Part shown: piece by piece, positions 8,101 to 13,394 of the stretch
How the letters are laid out: the number at the start of each line of letters is the position of its first letter
How positions within the stretch are numbered: the stretch's first letter is position 1
Assembly: GCA_964596185.1 (NCBI GenBank)
Contig: CAZQUE010000079.1
Span: 1-20,301 of the forward strand
Origin: DYKG01 sp964596185
GTDB lineage: Bacteria; Muiribacteriota; Ozemobacteria; Ozemobacterales; Ozemobacteraceae
Length of the DNA: 20,301 nt
Direction: 5' to 3'
Position numbers and translations under genes: made by a program
Notes under the pieces: generated by a model
What the model was told of the DNA's origin: nothing
Seen by the model: only the letters and a program-made list of their open reading frames with translations
Databases searched by the model: none

Positions 8101-10827
8101 ATCGACGGTAATGCGTGCCGAACATCCAGCTGGATAGGAGCGTGCGTCGCCAAGGATTCTCAAAGGTTGGCGGTAGGCATAATTGGTGTTCCACCATGAC
8201 GGAAAAGGATTTCCCTTAACAGTTGCCGGGATTTCCGGTTGAACTAGAGAAGTGGTGTACTTGTCGCTATGATCGGTAGCGCCTTGCTGGAAAATCAGAT
8301 TAATGCTGTTCAGAGTTAAATCGGCTGTTCCGTTGTTGGCAATTGTTACGCGTTCGGTAATGCTGCTTTGGCCACGGGTTACACTGTCATCATCGGCTTC
8401 GACAAGGTTTATCGAGATATTTTCCTGGAGTATTTTACATACGTTTGAAGTTACCGCTACTGATGAGACACTGTTAGAGGTGCCTTCAACCGTGCCGGTA
8501 GAATTTGCACGATATGACAGCTGCCCCTGGTTGCCGGCTACCGCTGTCCAGACGAATTCTGCACTTCCCCCTCCGGCTACGGAAATAGAACTGGGTACTG
8601 GTCCGTCAAGGGAAGTGACGCTACCACCACCGATACTGGTCAGGGCTGATGAGGAGACTCCGATTGCTCTGGTCTGCCCGGCGTTGTTAACTCTATGGAT
8701 GATTTGAAATTCCTGACCGCTTATGACATGGTCAGGGAGAATAATTTCCGAGACCAGTTGTGCCGGCGAATTTAGGTTGAAGGTGGTTTCGGCGAAAACC
8801 TTTGACTCAGAGACATTGGTAATTGTGATTTTCCATTTGCCGGTGGTGTCGGAACCTTGCATGATTCTTGAACAATAGATGTTGCCACTGGGGTCAGGGT
8901 AAATAACAGAAGAAAGTATGACATTGAGCGAAGGATCGAACCATTTGATCAGACAGGGCACATTCGGCTCATAGCCAGTGCCTTTGCCGTAAACAGTTTC
9001 GCCGGTGTTAAAAGTGTCTTTGGGGCTGGCGTAAAAGGCGTTACTGTAAATTTTGAAATCCTGCCCGCGAATATACCATTCGAGAGGAAGGGTGGCGTGA
9101 TTGTCAGAGATGGTCTGCTGGGTGTTGCCTTCAGTACCATAAGCGACGCCATCAACAATGTCGTCGCCTTCAACTGCGGTGTCGGCAACGTCAACTTCGA
9201 AATAAACCTTGATTGTCGGGGTTAGAGGAACCTGCTCTTCAACTCCTAAAAGAGGATTATCTGGTTCCGGCACAGCAATTTGCCTGATCAGAACGTCGTC
9301 TATAGCCCATCCATAAGAGTTGACTGCCCAGTCAGAGCCAAAGGTGAATTCTATGTAGGCGGTTTTGCCAACCGAAGGTGCAAGCGAATAAGATTGTTGT
9401 TGCCATGGCCCGTGCTGGTTCAAATAAGCGCTTTCCAGGAGTTGTAGCTGGGTGCCGTTGGGTTGCATCGGATCTGATTGGGCAGGTACGGGTCCTTGAC
9501 AGATGCGCAAAACTCCAAAATCATAGGCCCCGCCATTTTCGATGTCATAAAAGTCCCAGAAGGTTAATGTCGGATTGAGCTTATCAACCAGATCGATGTC
9601 TGGTGATCGCAGAGAAATGATTTCAGTCGTCGCTCGTCCTGAATTGTCATAAGTGTTGTCTAAATCCGTTGCCCAATAGTTGTTGCCGGATCTTGGCCCG
9701 GTTGGCCCACGGCGATCATCATCGTCAAGGCTGTCGCCGTTGGCTGCTGTTCCTCTTTCCCAGCGATCTCCATAATTCCAGACATAGGTTGGGAATCGGC
9801 CATTGGTCCAACCGTTTGCCCCCGATTCAAAATCGTCGAAAAAGGTGAAAACATTTGCGGGATTGTCTGGTGGGTTTGCCGCAGTTATAGCATCGGTGCC
9901 GTAGTAAATTGCATATTTGTCACTCGATGCAGGGGCTGACAAAATTGGTGCCTGCAGGCGAAACCAGATGGTGGTGTTGCTCTGGTTCCAGCTTGAAGCA
10001 AGTGGGTCGAGATATCTTTCTATTTCAGTGAAAGAGACGCCATCAAAGTAAACAATTCGGACATCATCGCCGCTGGCAAGAGACTTTCCTTCAGCGACCA
10101 GTTTCTGGTGGTCAAAAATCAATTTGATTTCATAAGTGTCGGGTAATACTGATGAAGAGCGGTTTGTAATCGAAATCTGCTTTCGGTAGAACCACCTTTG
10201 ATCCCACCAGTAAACCTTGGCAAAATTCTGGGGAAATTCTGGCGAAATCTTTTGCCAGCCGGCATAGTTGCCAGGCACTACAGGCGCAAGATCAGCGGAA
10301 TTGATTAGAATGTCAGCTTCACCGCTGCGACCGACATCCATTATCGCCTGATTGCCCGAAGAGCCTCGAGTAACTTCGGCGGCCCCAAGAATCGAAGTCA
10401 CGACAACCTCAGCAGGTTGTTGAATGGTGAACTTGTGTGTGAGATCGGCAGAATTGTCATTTCCCCCTGAAGTCGAAATCTGTCCATCGACAGTACACAC
10501 TCCTGAATCAGACAGGGGAAAAACTGACAGGGTGAATTTAAAGGTGATTTTGCCGGCGGCCGGTATGACGGCTGGCAGAGTTGGTGAATTCAGAGTGGTT
10601 TCAAATTGTCCGAGAGTGTAGGTAAGGGTTGCAACGGTGACGTTGACAGGATTTAATGAATCGAGGTTTTCGGCCTCCATCTCAACGACTATTCCTGTCT
10701 GACCTTTGGATATGGTGGTCTTTTCAGAGACAATCGAAATTACTTTTACCGCTGCTTCTAATGGGCAACAGGCAAAAAATAGATGGAATAAAACAATGAG
10801 ATACAAAAATTTAAAATGTTTTTTCAA
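2140..10827 (-). CDS. Giant exported multi-domain beta-sandwich protein (2895 aa)
   Basis: A single uninterrupted frame of 2895 residues. The N-terminus has a signal peptide (about 1-25, basic KKHFK then a hydrophobic core, likely cut after PLEA), so it is secreted or surface-exposed. Domains by approximate residue: CARDB-like 27-145; DUF2341 210-325; MAM/jelly-roll-like 335-530; Ig/CARDB-like 590-800; second DUF2341 878-995; second jelly roll 990-1170; beta domain near 1245; third jelly roll 1365-1523 ending in FDRAYIDNIFL; seven repeats of about 127 residues (1615-2500) with calcium-like loops; further Ig-like units 2500-2730; and a partial CBM4/9-like end 2733-2880 (FSAY, DGFQLEK). No C-terminal membrane anchor, LPXTG, PEP-CTERM or T9SS-type tail is evident. 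The start is TTG at 10825-10827, overlapping the upstream TGA (TTGA), with GAGAGG six bases upstream. Likely an adhesin or matrix protein; ligand unknown. Confidence 0.85.
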   Translation of the reverse strand: MKKHFKFLYLIVLFHLFFACCPLEAAVKVISIVSEKTTISKGQTGIVVEMEAENLDSLNPVNVTVATLTYTLGQFETTLNSPTLPAVIPAAGKITFKFTLSVFPLSDSGVCTVDGQISTSGGNDNSADLTHKFTIQQPAEVVVTSILGAAEVTRGSSGNQAIMDVGRSGEADILINSADLAPVVPGNYAGWQKISPEFPQNFAKVYWWDQRWFYRKQISITNRSSSVLPDTYEIKLIFDHQKLVAEGKSLASGDDVRIVYFDGVSFTEIERYLDPLASSWNQSNTTIWFRLQAPILSAPASSDKYAIYYGTDAITAANPPDNPANVFTFFDDFESGANGWTNGRFPTYVWNYGDRWERGTAANGDSLDDDDRRGPTGPRSGNNYWATDLDNTYDNSGRATTEIISLRSPDIDLVDKLNPTLTFWDFYDIENGGAYDFGVLRICQGPVPAQSDPMQPNGTQLQLLESAYLNQHGPWQQQSYSLAPSVGKTAYIEFTFGSDWAVNSYGWAIDDVLIRQIAVPEPDNPLLGVEEQVPLTPTIKVYFEVDVADTAVEGDDIVDGVAYGTEGNTQQTISDNHATLPLEWYIRGQDFKIYSNAFYASPKDTFNTGETVYGKGTGYEPNVPCLIKWFDPSLNVILSSVIYPDPSGNIYCSRIMQGSDTTGKWKITITNVSESKVFAETTFNLNSPAQLVSEIILPDHVISGQEFQIIHRVNNAGQTRAIGVSSSALTSIGGGSVTSLDGPVPSSISVAGGGSAEFVWTAVAGNQGQLSYRANSTGTVEGTSNSVSSVAVTSNVCKILQENISINLVEADDDSVTRGQSSITERVTIANNGTADLTLNSINLIFQQGATDHSDKYTTSLVQPEIPATVKGNPFPSWWNTNYAYRQPLRILGDARSYPAGCSARITVDTSQYVSAGQMQADADDWRIVFWNDAAGTWTELDRDYVSNEITWFKLQRELPPYGCDEGYFVYYGNPAATNPPENLNNVYLFFENWETPVRANGFTRRNANVDINGDGEWVVGTNTQDGVYILRNSSDGATPLYRNNQAICLKRLDFGNATPFAEFIRNLDTQTYPQIKLSWWRYYDDNCDWDGGTSLDWAEVVYWDGTAEQSVIYYPGNGPDDSVWHYEEYDLSGFNTSPNARLHFRGNFWYLGWDDNDRIVFDDIKAIMAAPDCIGLAEESQPETELVATYSIGVLPTAPTGVYTLDASAEFTSLIGTGTYSDSDSAVTDTWTVISQTIETCSDAAMTVSADRFSQGSTVYAKFSGFTPGPATVRWYDGYPTGTNVFTDNPTVDAGGGFTLNQTIPAGADFGVWTIAVIQGAAQVATGSFRVMALPELGSKITLSPEETTVGVKFLATLEVTSCLSASDFNFATTGAPPTDWNVNQPARITVINDATYAANPVTNYLGMVTNAATTLTAEKVIRLKDCNSIKLSYDYSLVLAGAATLFIEYSTNGGTSWVLSMTHATSTGAGNWTTAVINFPDSIGNSEDFRVRFRFVTSGAGFDRAYIDNIFLSAACENFEKVDLTPRSWVADPSGSGDASIVGSPQPSVQTVSTGDTAVFTAEYMPLTQTTVGSKFYLHGAGTPALLAAGVSDLSSTQINASDTLSNGIEIFLEALSVAPAVVDLGTVDPGSESSPQTLTISNDGNFDLEFVRWEFYNLASDPYFIPNSAIEAIPENLGALAVGANTNADIKLTVPAGTVAGTYKANQFVFEDNNQDGNSIGEPIGQFKLRVTVPSVEKIRAATDSLFLGSFLAGETTSSASVIVTNIGNVNLSIVRFVPVNLTSGGNSIASAGFNLDPQARGFLVKGSSYLQTLSLSIPGGTPGGTYSGQCYFLDDKNANLQYEPGEASFPITISVEVGTSESLNLSSTNIILPDTLPGEIAVSPAITVTNTGNIPLNYLCFEPATLTVSGFDIGPEYITFAPDPVPAITPGNTDQFLIYVVMPPGQPNPGGRYVGTQRIYNDKNQNGAYDAGEANVTFELRIRPGNNRGFVISQDVANLGAGLPNDTISGNIDVLNIGNMECNRLKWLITSNLVSDGNTIPAGNLGYLPANGWSLAFNPGDSQTATVSLLIPPGQPAGTYIGECVLYRDANNNNVFDETGDASDTFLIQLEVGNEGVDILESSPFELGSAKPSQTTPAVVFSVKNIGERTLTNLKYDKPDLVSGALPIIPSSLQSYSTPDPIGLIAGGVTVGPSVYVNVPANCQQGIYTGTMRIYQDENDNGVWDGAAEVTDTIDYRLEVLSQAVIDADPAIFDLGAADKGQTITYNFNIENKGNVALNNIKYLVTDLVDGGNTIPVSSITVTPPETPWAIPNTGTTVESGSIAVQTSFTTPTSNYSGTITFWEDANDNDSIDAGETSDISEIRLSIGKKELTVLEDELNFGVVEKGNDSSHIGFNVRNVGTVPISNTKIAKSALLGPGTIPTTDLIFSSAVVTPPNLNPGVSREISLYVQTDAALPSGVYSGIQTIFEDVNNNNVLDVAFETYDTFNVIITITSGGVLSYELVANPGALTKTAGRGSTVELGFKLQSLCSNNMTNIVIQKADLASDATILPQANITFNPSSGIVLPAFALIDATATVIIPANLPAGHYVGYQHAVDLDHTIASTDILLDITVPKTILNMVPATLDMGNLPAGSTYLKQFEAQNNGMNDSQMLFTFSDFNGPGFTIPAASASVVIPSYDLFAGNTVLASVSILIDTNVPAGAYAGTLTLTDFNFPTETSAVMNITFVVESAASSIPDTIVQTVTNFTVANSVIPSEKYVFSAYTCATQTVNPAFEGIVRVREWRYNDPTTPLATHTIVITGTELNQSLNRWFRVSMPFTSDNSADLGSFTFEITIQNGSPGDTAIFDGFQLEKAVDIDGAGTLPTPWVEDKGVVSPMPEKGLEEQKPYFTW
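3330..5980 (-). repeat. Seven tandem ~127-aa repeats with calcium-loop-like motifs
   Basis: Within the giant gene a motif of the form D-x-N-x-(N/D)-x-x-x-D-x-G-E recurs: EDNNQDGNSIGE (near 5671), DDKNANLQYEPGE (5298), NDKNQNGAYDAGE (4917), RDANNNNVFDETGD (4534), QDENDNGVWDGAAE (4152), EDANDNDSIDAGE (3772) and EDVNNNNVLDVAFE (3393). Spacing is 373-383 bases, so the period is about 127 residues. Each unit also has xxDLGxxxxG near its start, a TN(I/T)GN turn, a DLVxxGNTIP segment and a (P/V)AGTYxGxxxxxxD strand just before the loop, typical of an Ig-like/NEW3-like beta sandwich. The Asp/Asn-rich loop resembles EF-hand or dockerin calcium loops and would rigidify the chain on calcium binding. The repeats are diverged in protein sequence, so this is old duplication rather than recent slippage. 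Confidence 0.85.
7320..8195 (-). repeat. DUF2341 plus jelly-roll cassette, second copy
   Basis: Inside the giant gene, this segment encodes WWNTNYAYRQPLRIL...YFVYYGNPAATNPPENLNNVY followed by FFENWE and a jelly-roll domain ending IVFDDIKAIM. The same order occurs at about 9250-10200: WWDQRWFYRKQISIT...YAIYYGTDAITAANPPDNPANVF, then FFDDFE and a jelly roll ending GWAIDDVLIRQ. DUF2341 domains are common in large surface proteins and are thought to bind ligands such as sugars, but no substrate is established here. The two cassettes are clearly homologous and imply an internal duplication of about 0.9 kb, now strongly diverged. Confidence 0.75.
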
Positions 10828-11405
10828 AATCGGCCTCTCGGTTCAATATTCTGGTTTTGCAGTGCTCTTAAAAGCATTGCGGCAGATGCATTCAGCTCAT
10901 GCTTTTGCAGAAGATGCGTGTATTCTAGCGCATAACGCGAATAAAATAGGTAATTGTCCTTGCAGGTGGTGGAAAAGGTTTGCCATGCTTCATTAAAGTT
11001 GCGTCGATTGACGAGATCGATAATTTTGTCCATGCTTTTGCGATTGATCAACTCTGCTTTGGCAATTAATGCAACTCGATGATATTTTCTATTCCCTGGA
11101 TCGAGAGCGATTGCCTGGTCAATGAAATGAGTCGCCTGAACAAAGTTGGCCTTGTCGAGGCAATGGCAGCTCTGCAGAAAAAAGCTTTCCGCGCTCTTTT
11201 TCTGGTTAAGGGTAGCATTAAGCTTCATTTTCGGGATTTTGTGATCAAGCGCTGCTGGAAGAAGTCGGGTGGGAGCGGGAAAGACCGCCTCGGGCCTTAA
11301 GACTGGTTCGTCGCAGAAAAAACAAAAGCGGCAAAAGATGGTAATGCCAAGAAACATGGCTAATGCCAAGATCAGGTAATCAAGCTTTTTTATGGTTCTC
11401 TGCAT
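10824..11405 (-). CDS. Membrane-anchored TPR-like protein
   Basis: A 193-residue protein with a basic N-terminus, one hydrophobic segment (about residues 10-30, with a Cys-rich end), a proline-rich stretch to about residue 60 and then an all-helical region. Residues 71-105 (SAESFFLQSC...ATHFIDQAIALDPGNRKYH) fit one tetratricopeptide repeat, and 106-185 form further helix pairs of weaker TPR character. Such proteins usually act as periplasmic scaffolds when anchored by an N-terminal helix; the partner here is probably the pseudopilin or the giant protein of the same operon (inference from position). ATG at 11403-11405 starts 5 bases after the pseudopilin stop with a weak AAGG. Its TGA overlaps the TTG start of the giant gene, so the two are translationally coupled, and its last codons carry the strong GAGAGG that serves the giant gene. 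Confidence 0.7.
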   Translation of the reverse strand: MQRTIKKLDYLILALAMFLGITIFCRFCFFCDEPVLRPEAVFPAPTRLLPAALDHKIPKMKLNATLNQKKSAESFFLQSCHCLDKANFVQATHFIDQAIALDPGNRKYHRVALIAKAELINRKSMDKIIDLVNRRNFNEAWQTFSTTCKDNYLFYSRYALEYTHLLQKHELNASAAMLLRALQNQNIEPRGRF

Positions 11406-11410
11406 AAACC

Positions 11411-11965
11411 TTACTTTTGTGTTATTGCCAGGGCAGTGCCGTTATAACTATGGTTTTGCCCAAAGAGGTTCTGGTGAGGGAAATTGTCGTAGCATGGCGA
11501 ATCTTTGCCCGGCCATTCTTCAGTGCTGAGATTAATTGCCACATTGCTTTCGTCAATTGTCCATGGCGAGACTGAAAAATCTGGGATTTCAAAACTGGAG
11601 CTGCCTAAAAGATTTCTGGTCGGAATCCAGAATTTTTGCCCCGGCCCAGTGCCCCACAGGTATTGCGGACAATTGGGATCGTCGGGAATTGACGAAAGGA
11701 AGCCTCTTGCTACAAGATCATCGAGATAAGCCTTGAATTCTGCCTGGTTTTCGAAATTTCCGTAGTAAAGGGCAGAAACTGATGCCATGCGCTCAAGAGC
11801 CAGGCCTTGGCGCATTTGCGACAGGTTTAAAGAAAGTTGGTCTTCTTTTTCCCGAATAACGATGGTGGTTTCTTCAGGGATCGCCTTAATCGCGAGAATT
11901 CCTATGCCGACGATCACTACCAGAAGCATCAGCATCAAAGCGCCCTTTTTGTTGTGTAATCTCAT
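11411..11965 (-). CDS. Pseudopilin-like protein with half of a CBM-like jelly roll
   Basis: A 184-residue protein. Residues 5-30 form a type IV pilin-like N-terminus, KKG followed by a long hydrophobic helix; G8 could be the prepilin peptidase position, but the usual Phe+1 and Glu+5 are missing. A polar helix (REKEDQLSLNLSQMRQGLALER) continues as in pilins. Residues 75-100 have LVARGFLSSIPDDPNCPQYLWG, close to the YLxxIPxDP segment of pseudopilins. From about residue 117, NLLGSSSFE...W...SYNGTALAIT matches the start of CBM4/9-type jelly rolls, but the protein stops where the domain would be about half complete. The missing half resembles the C-terminus of the giant protein two genes downstream. 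Start ATG at 11963-11965 has a good AGGGAGG five to six bases upstream. It is the first gene of the operon with the TPR-like and giant proteins. Confidence 0.72.
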   Translation of the reverse strand: MRLHNKKGALMLMLLVVIVGIGILAIKAIPEETTIVIREKEDQLSLNLSQMRQGLALERMASVSALYYGNFENQAEFKAYLDDLVARGFLSSIPDDPNCPQYLWGTGPGQKFWIPTRNLLGSSSFEIPDFSVSPWTIDESNVAINLSTEEWPGKDSPCYDNFPHQNLFGQNHSYNGTALAITQK

Positions 11966-12016
11966 CCTATCCTCCCTTTTGGTCTCTCATAGCAGGAAAT
12001 CTGATCAAGTGGCACC

Positions 12017-12511
12017 TTATAAGCATTTTTCCATGAGAAAGTCATCCATAACAAAGCCGCCGCCTATGTCGGCAACGGTAGGGCAGATTTTGGTAAAGCC
12101 CATTTTTTCGTAAACAGCAATGGCGCTGAGGTTGTTTTTGTTCACGGTCAGGCTTATTTTGGGCAGACAGTTCGCAACTGCGATGTTTTCGAGAAATTTC
12201 ATCACTTTTCTCGAGTAGCCTTTGCCACGATGGGATTTGCGCAGATAAAGTTTGCTGAGAAACAGCTGTTCCAGCTTGACTTGAAAAGCAAAATAGCCAA
12301 TGGCGGTTGCTTCGAGATAAATGAGAAAATAGCCCCAGCTACCACTGTCTATCTGCTGAGTTATAGCCTTTGCCGACTGAAAGTTTTCAAGCATGTACCT
12401 AACCTGCTCGGCGCCGATGATCGGCGTGTAGTGCTCAGACCAGATTTCTTCGGCGAGCTCCGCCGCCATTTCAATTTGTTCAAATGTCGATACTCTAATA
12501 AATTCAAGCAT
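12017..12511 (-). CDS. GNAT family N-acetyltransferase
   Basis: A 164-residue single-domain protein of typical GNAT length. Motif A is visible as LFLSKLYLRKSHRGKGYSRKVMKFLE, with the acetyl-CoA pyrophosphate loop RGKGYS (final Ser where Gly/Ala is usual), and motif B as LTVNKNNLSAIAVYEKMGFTK. It would transfer an acetyl group from acetyl-CoA to an amine; small-molecule and protein targets cannot be told apart from sequence. The N-terminal half (AEEIWSEHYTPIIGAEQVRYMLENFQSA) resembles the acceptor-side helices of putative diamine or phosphinothricin-like acetyltransferases. ATG at 12509-12511 with AGAGGA six bases upstream. A perfect 11-bp inverted repeat with a possible -10 (TAGAAT) lies about 25 bases upstream. 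It may be transcribed separately or with the membrane protein gene before it. Confidence 0.88.
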   Translation of the reverse strand: MLEFIRVSTFEQIEMAAELAEEIWSEHYTPIIGAEQVRYMLENFQSAKAITQQIDSGSWGYFLIYLEATAIGYFAFQVKLEQLFLSKLYLRKSHRGKGYSRKVMKFLENIAVANCLPKISLTVNKNNLSAIAVYEKMGFTKICPTVADIGGGFVMDDFLMEKCL

Positions 12512-12531
12512 TTTAAGTCCTCTGACAATTT

Positions 12532-12560
12532 CTTGTTTAGTTCTATTCTAACTAAACAAG
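12532..12560 (-). promoter_or_regulatory. 11-bp perfect inverted repeat upstream of GNAT gene
   Basis: CTTGTTTAGTT (12532-12542) and AACTAAACAAG (12550-12560) are perfect complements separated by 7 bases. The repeat overlaps the stop codon of the upstream minus-strand gene (12548-12550) and ends about 21 bases before the GNAT start. No U tract follows on the minus strand, so it is a poor intrinsic terminator. The minus strand also reads TTTAGTTAGAAT, an extended -10-like sequence. It could be an operator, a promoter or an attenuating hairpin. Confidence 0.6.
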
Positions 12561-13339
12561 TTATTGAAATCAATCCCGTAGAAAAAGCGTATCAGCAAGA
12601 AAAAAACTATCATCAAGCCAAGAACGATTAGATTGTAGTAGTTTATAAACCTGAAATATCTGTAATCATCAAACTTGATTCCCAACTTATCATTGCCCCG
12701 CTCGAAAGGCGCGACAAATTTTTTGCCGGGGGATTGATGAAATGGAATGTTGAAATTTCCTGCGATTCGTTGAGCCTTTTTGTTAAGTTTATCCAGATCA
12801 TATTCAGGGTATTTTTTATCGGTTAGAAGAATGGCTTCCCCATTATTTAGAATTAAAATCGGGGCGTAGAACCACCCGCCGCCATCATTGCTTCGCAGGC
12901 CTTCTACCGCTACGCACGACATTTCAAAGGGCTGGGCGACAACCTTTTCAGTAATGCTGAAAAAGAATTCTGAATGTAAAAACAGTGCCTGTCTTTCAAA
13001 ATCTAGAACATAGTATTCATCAACCATCTTATACCAGATCAGGCCAGCAATAAGCAGAAATATGGCGGCTTTTAGACTAAAGATTCTCAACCCCGGAAGC
13101 TGAAATAAAACGAAAGGGTCGGCAACATAAATTAAAAGCATGGCACTTGCCCCCATCATGGCAACGCCGACAGCTTCAAGTGGAGTTCGAACGTCGAGGA
13201 ACATTTTTACACAATCGGGCGATTCGCGAACTCTGCGAATTGGCCTGCAGATTGATGGATCTTTTTGTTTTCTTAGCATGAGATGATTATAATCTTCTGT
13301 TTTCGATTGTTCAATCACGGGCTCAATTGTTTTGGCCAA
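12548..13339 (-). CDS. Membrane protein of unknown function with PH-like middle
   Basis: Not recognised as a named family. The longest frame (TTG at 13339) gives 263 residues, but ATG at 13277-13279 (243 residues) is the better start, because a TTGAAC-N17-TATAAT promoter ends six bases before it and neither start has a Shine-Dalgarno. Numbering from the longer form: two transmembrane segments at about 58-97 (MMGASAMLLIYV; AAIFLLIAGLIWY), a soluble region 98-215 with alternating beta strands (YYVLDFERQALFLHSEFFF...APILILNNGEAILLT) that looks like a bacterial PH-type or similar small beta domain, then a C-terminal membrane helix at about 235-255 (NLIVLGLMIVFFLLIRFF). The middle region probably faces the cytoplasm. 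It is divergent from the sugar importer operon. The role is unknown. Confidence 0.65.
   Translation of the reverse strand: MAKTIEPVIEQSKTEDYNHLMLRKQKDPSICRPIRRVRESPDCVKMFLDVRTPLEAVGVAMMGASAMLLIYVADPFVLFQLPGLRIFSLKAAIFLLIAGLIWYKMVDEYYVLDFERQALFLHSEFFFSITEKVVAQPFEMSCVAVEGLRSNDGGGWFYAPILILNNGEAILLTDKKYPEYDLDKLNKKAQRIAGNFNIPFHQSPGKKFVAPFERGNDKLGIKFDDYRYFRFINYYNLIVLGLMIVFFLLIRFFYGIDFNNLFS
13286..13314 (-). promoter_or_regulatory. Sigma-70-like promoter, probably giving a leaderless mRNA
   Basis: On the minus strand TTGAAC (13309-13314) is followed by exactly 17 bases and TATAAT (13286-13291). The expected transcription start falls on or next to the A of ATG at 13279, with only CATCTC between the -10 and the ATG. 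This supports the shorter start of the membrane protein gene. Confidence 0.6.
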
Positions 13340-13341
13340 AA
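13330..13341. promoter_or_regulatory. Perfect 12-bp palindrome TTTTGGCCAAAA in divergent intergenic region
   Basis: TTTTGGCCAAAA is a perfect palindrome lying between the divergent membrane-protein and sugar-importer genes, 48 bases before the binding protein start. Its position and symmetry suit an operator for a dimeric regulator of either side. No regulator gene is in the window to pair with it. Confidence 0.4.
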
Positions 13342-13353
13342 GTTTAAAAAAGC

Positions 13354-13394
13354 TTGCATGGAAGCACCCGGTCTGCTAAAAAGGTTCCATGCAA
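13354..13394 (+). promoter_or_regulatory. Hairpin sequestering the start codon of the sugar-binding protein gene
   Basis: TTGCATGGAA (13354-13363) pairs perfectly with TTCCATGCAA (13385-13394), and the second arm contains the ATG (13389-13391). The 21-base loop carries the AAAAAGG that serves as the ribosome binding site. The stem could extend three more pairs (GC A/T side) past a two-A bulge. In mRNA this would hide the start codon; as DNA it is a spaced inverted repeat. Confidence 0.5.

Noticed and set aside
10758..10774. Lipoprotein signal in the giant protein (FFACC)
   Set aside because: The residues before Cys (F, F, A) do not fit the usual L-(A/S)-(G/A)-C pattern; ordinary signal peptidase cleavage after PLEA is more likely.
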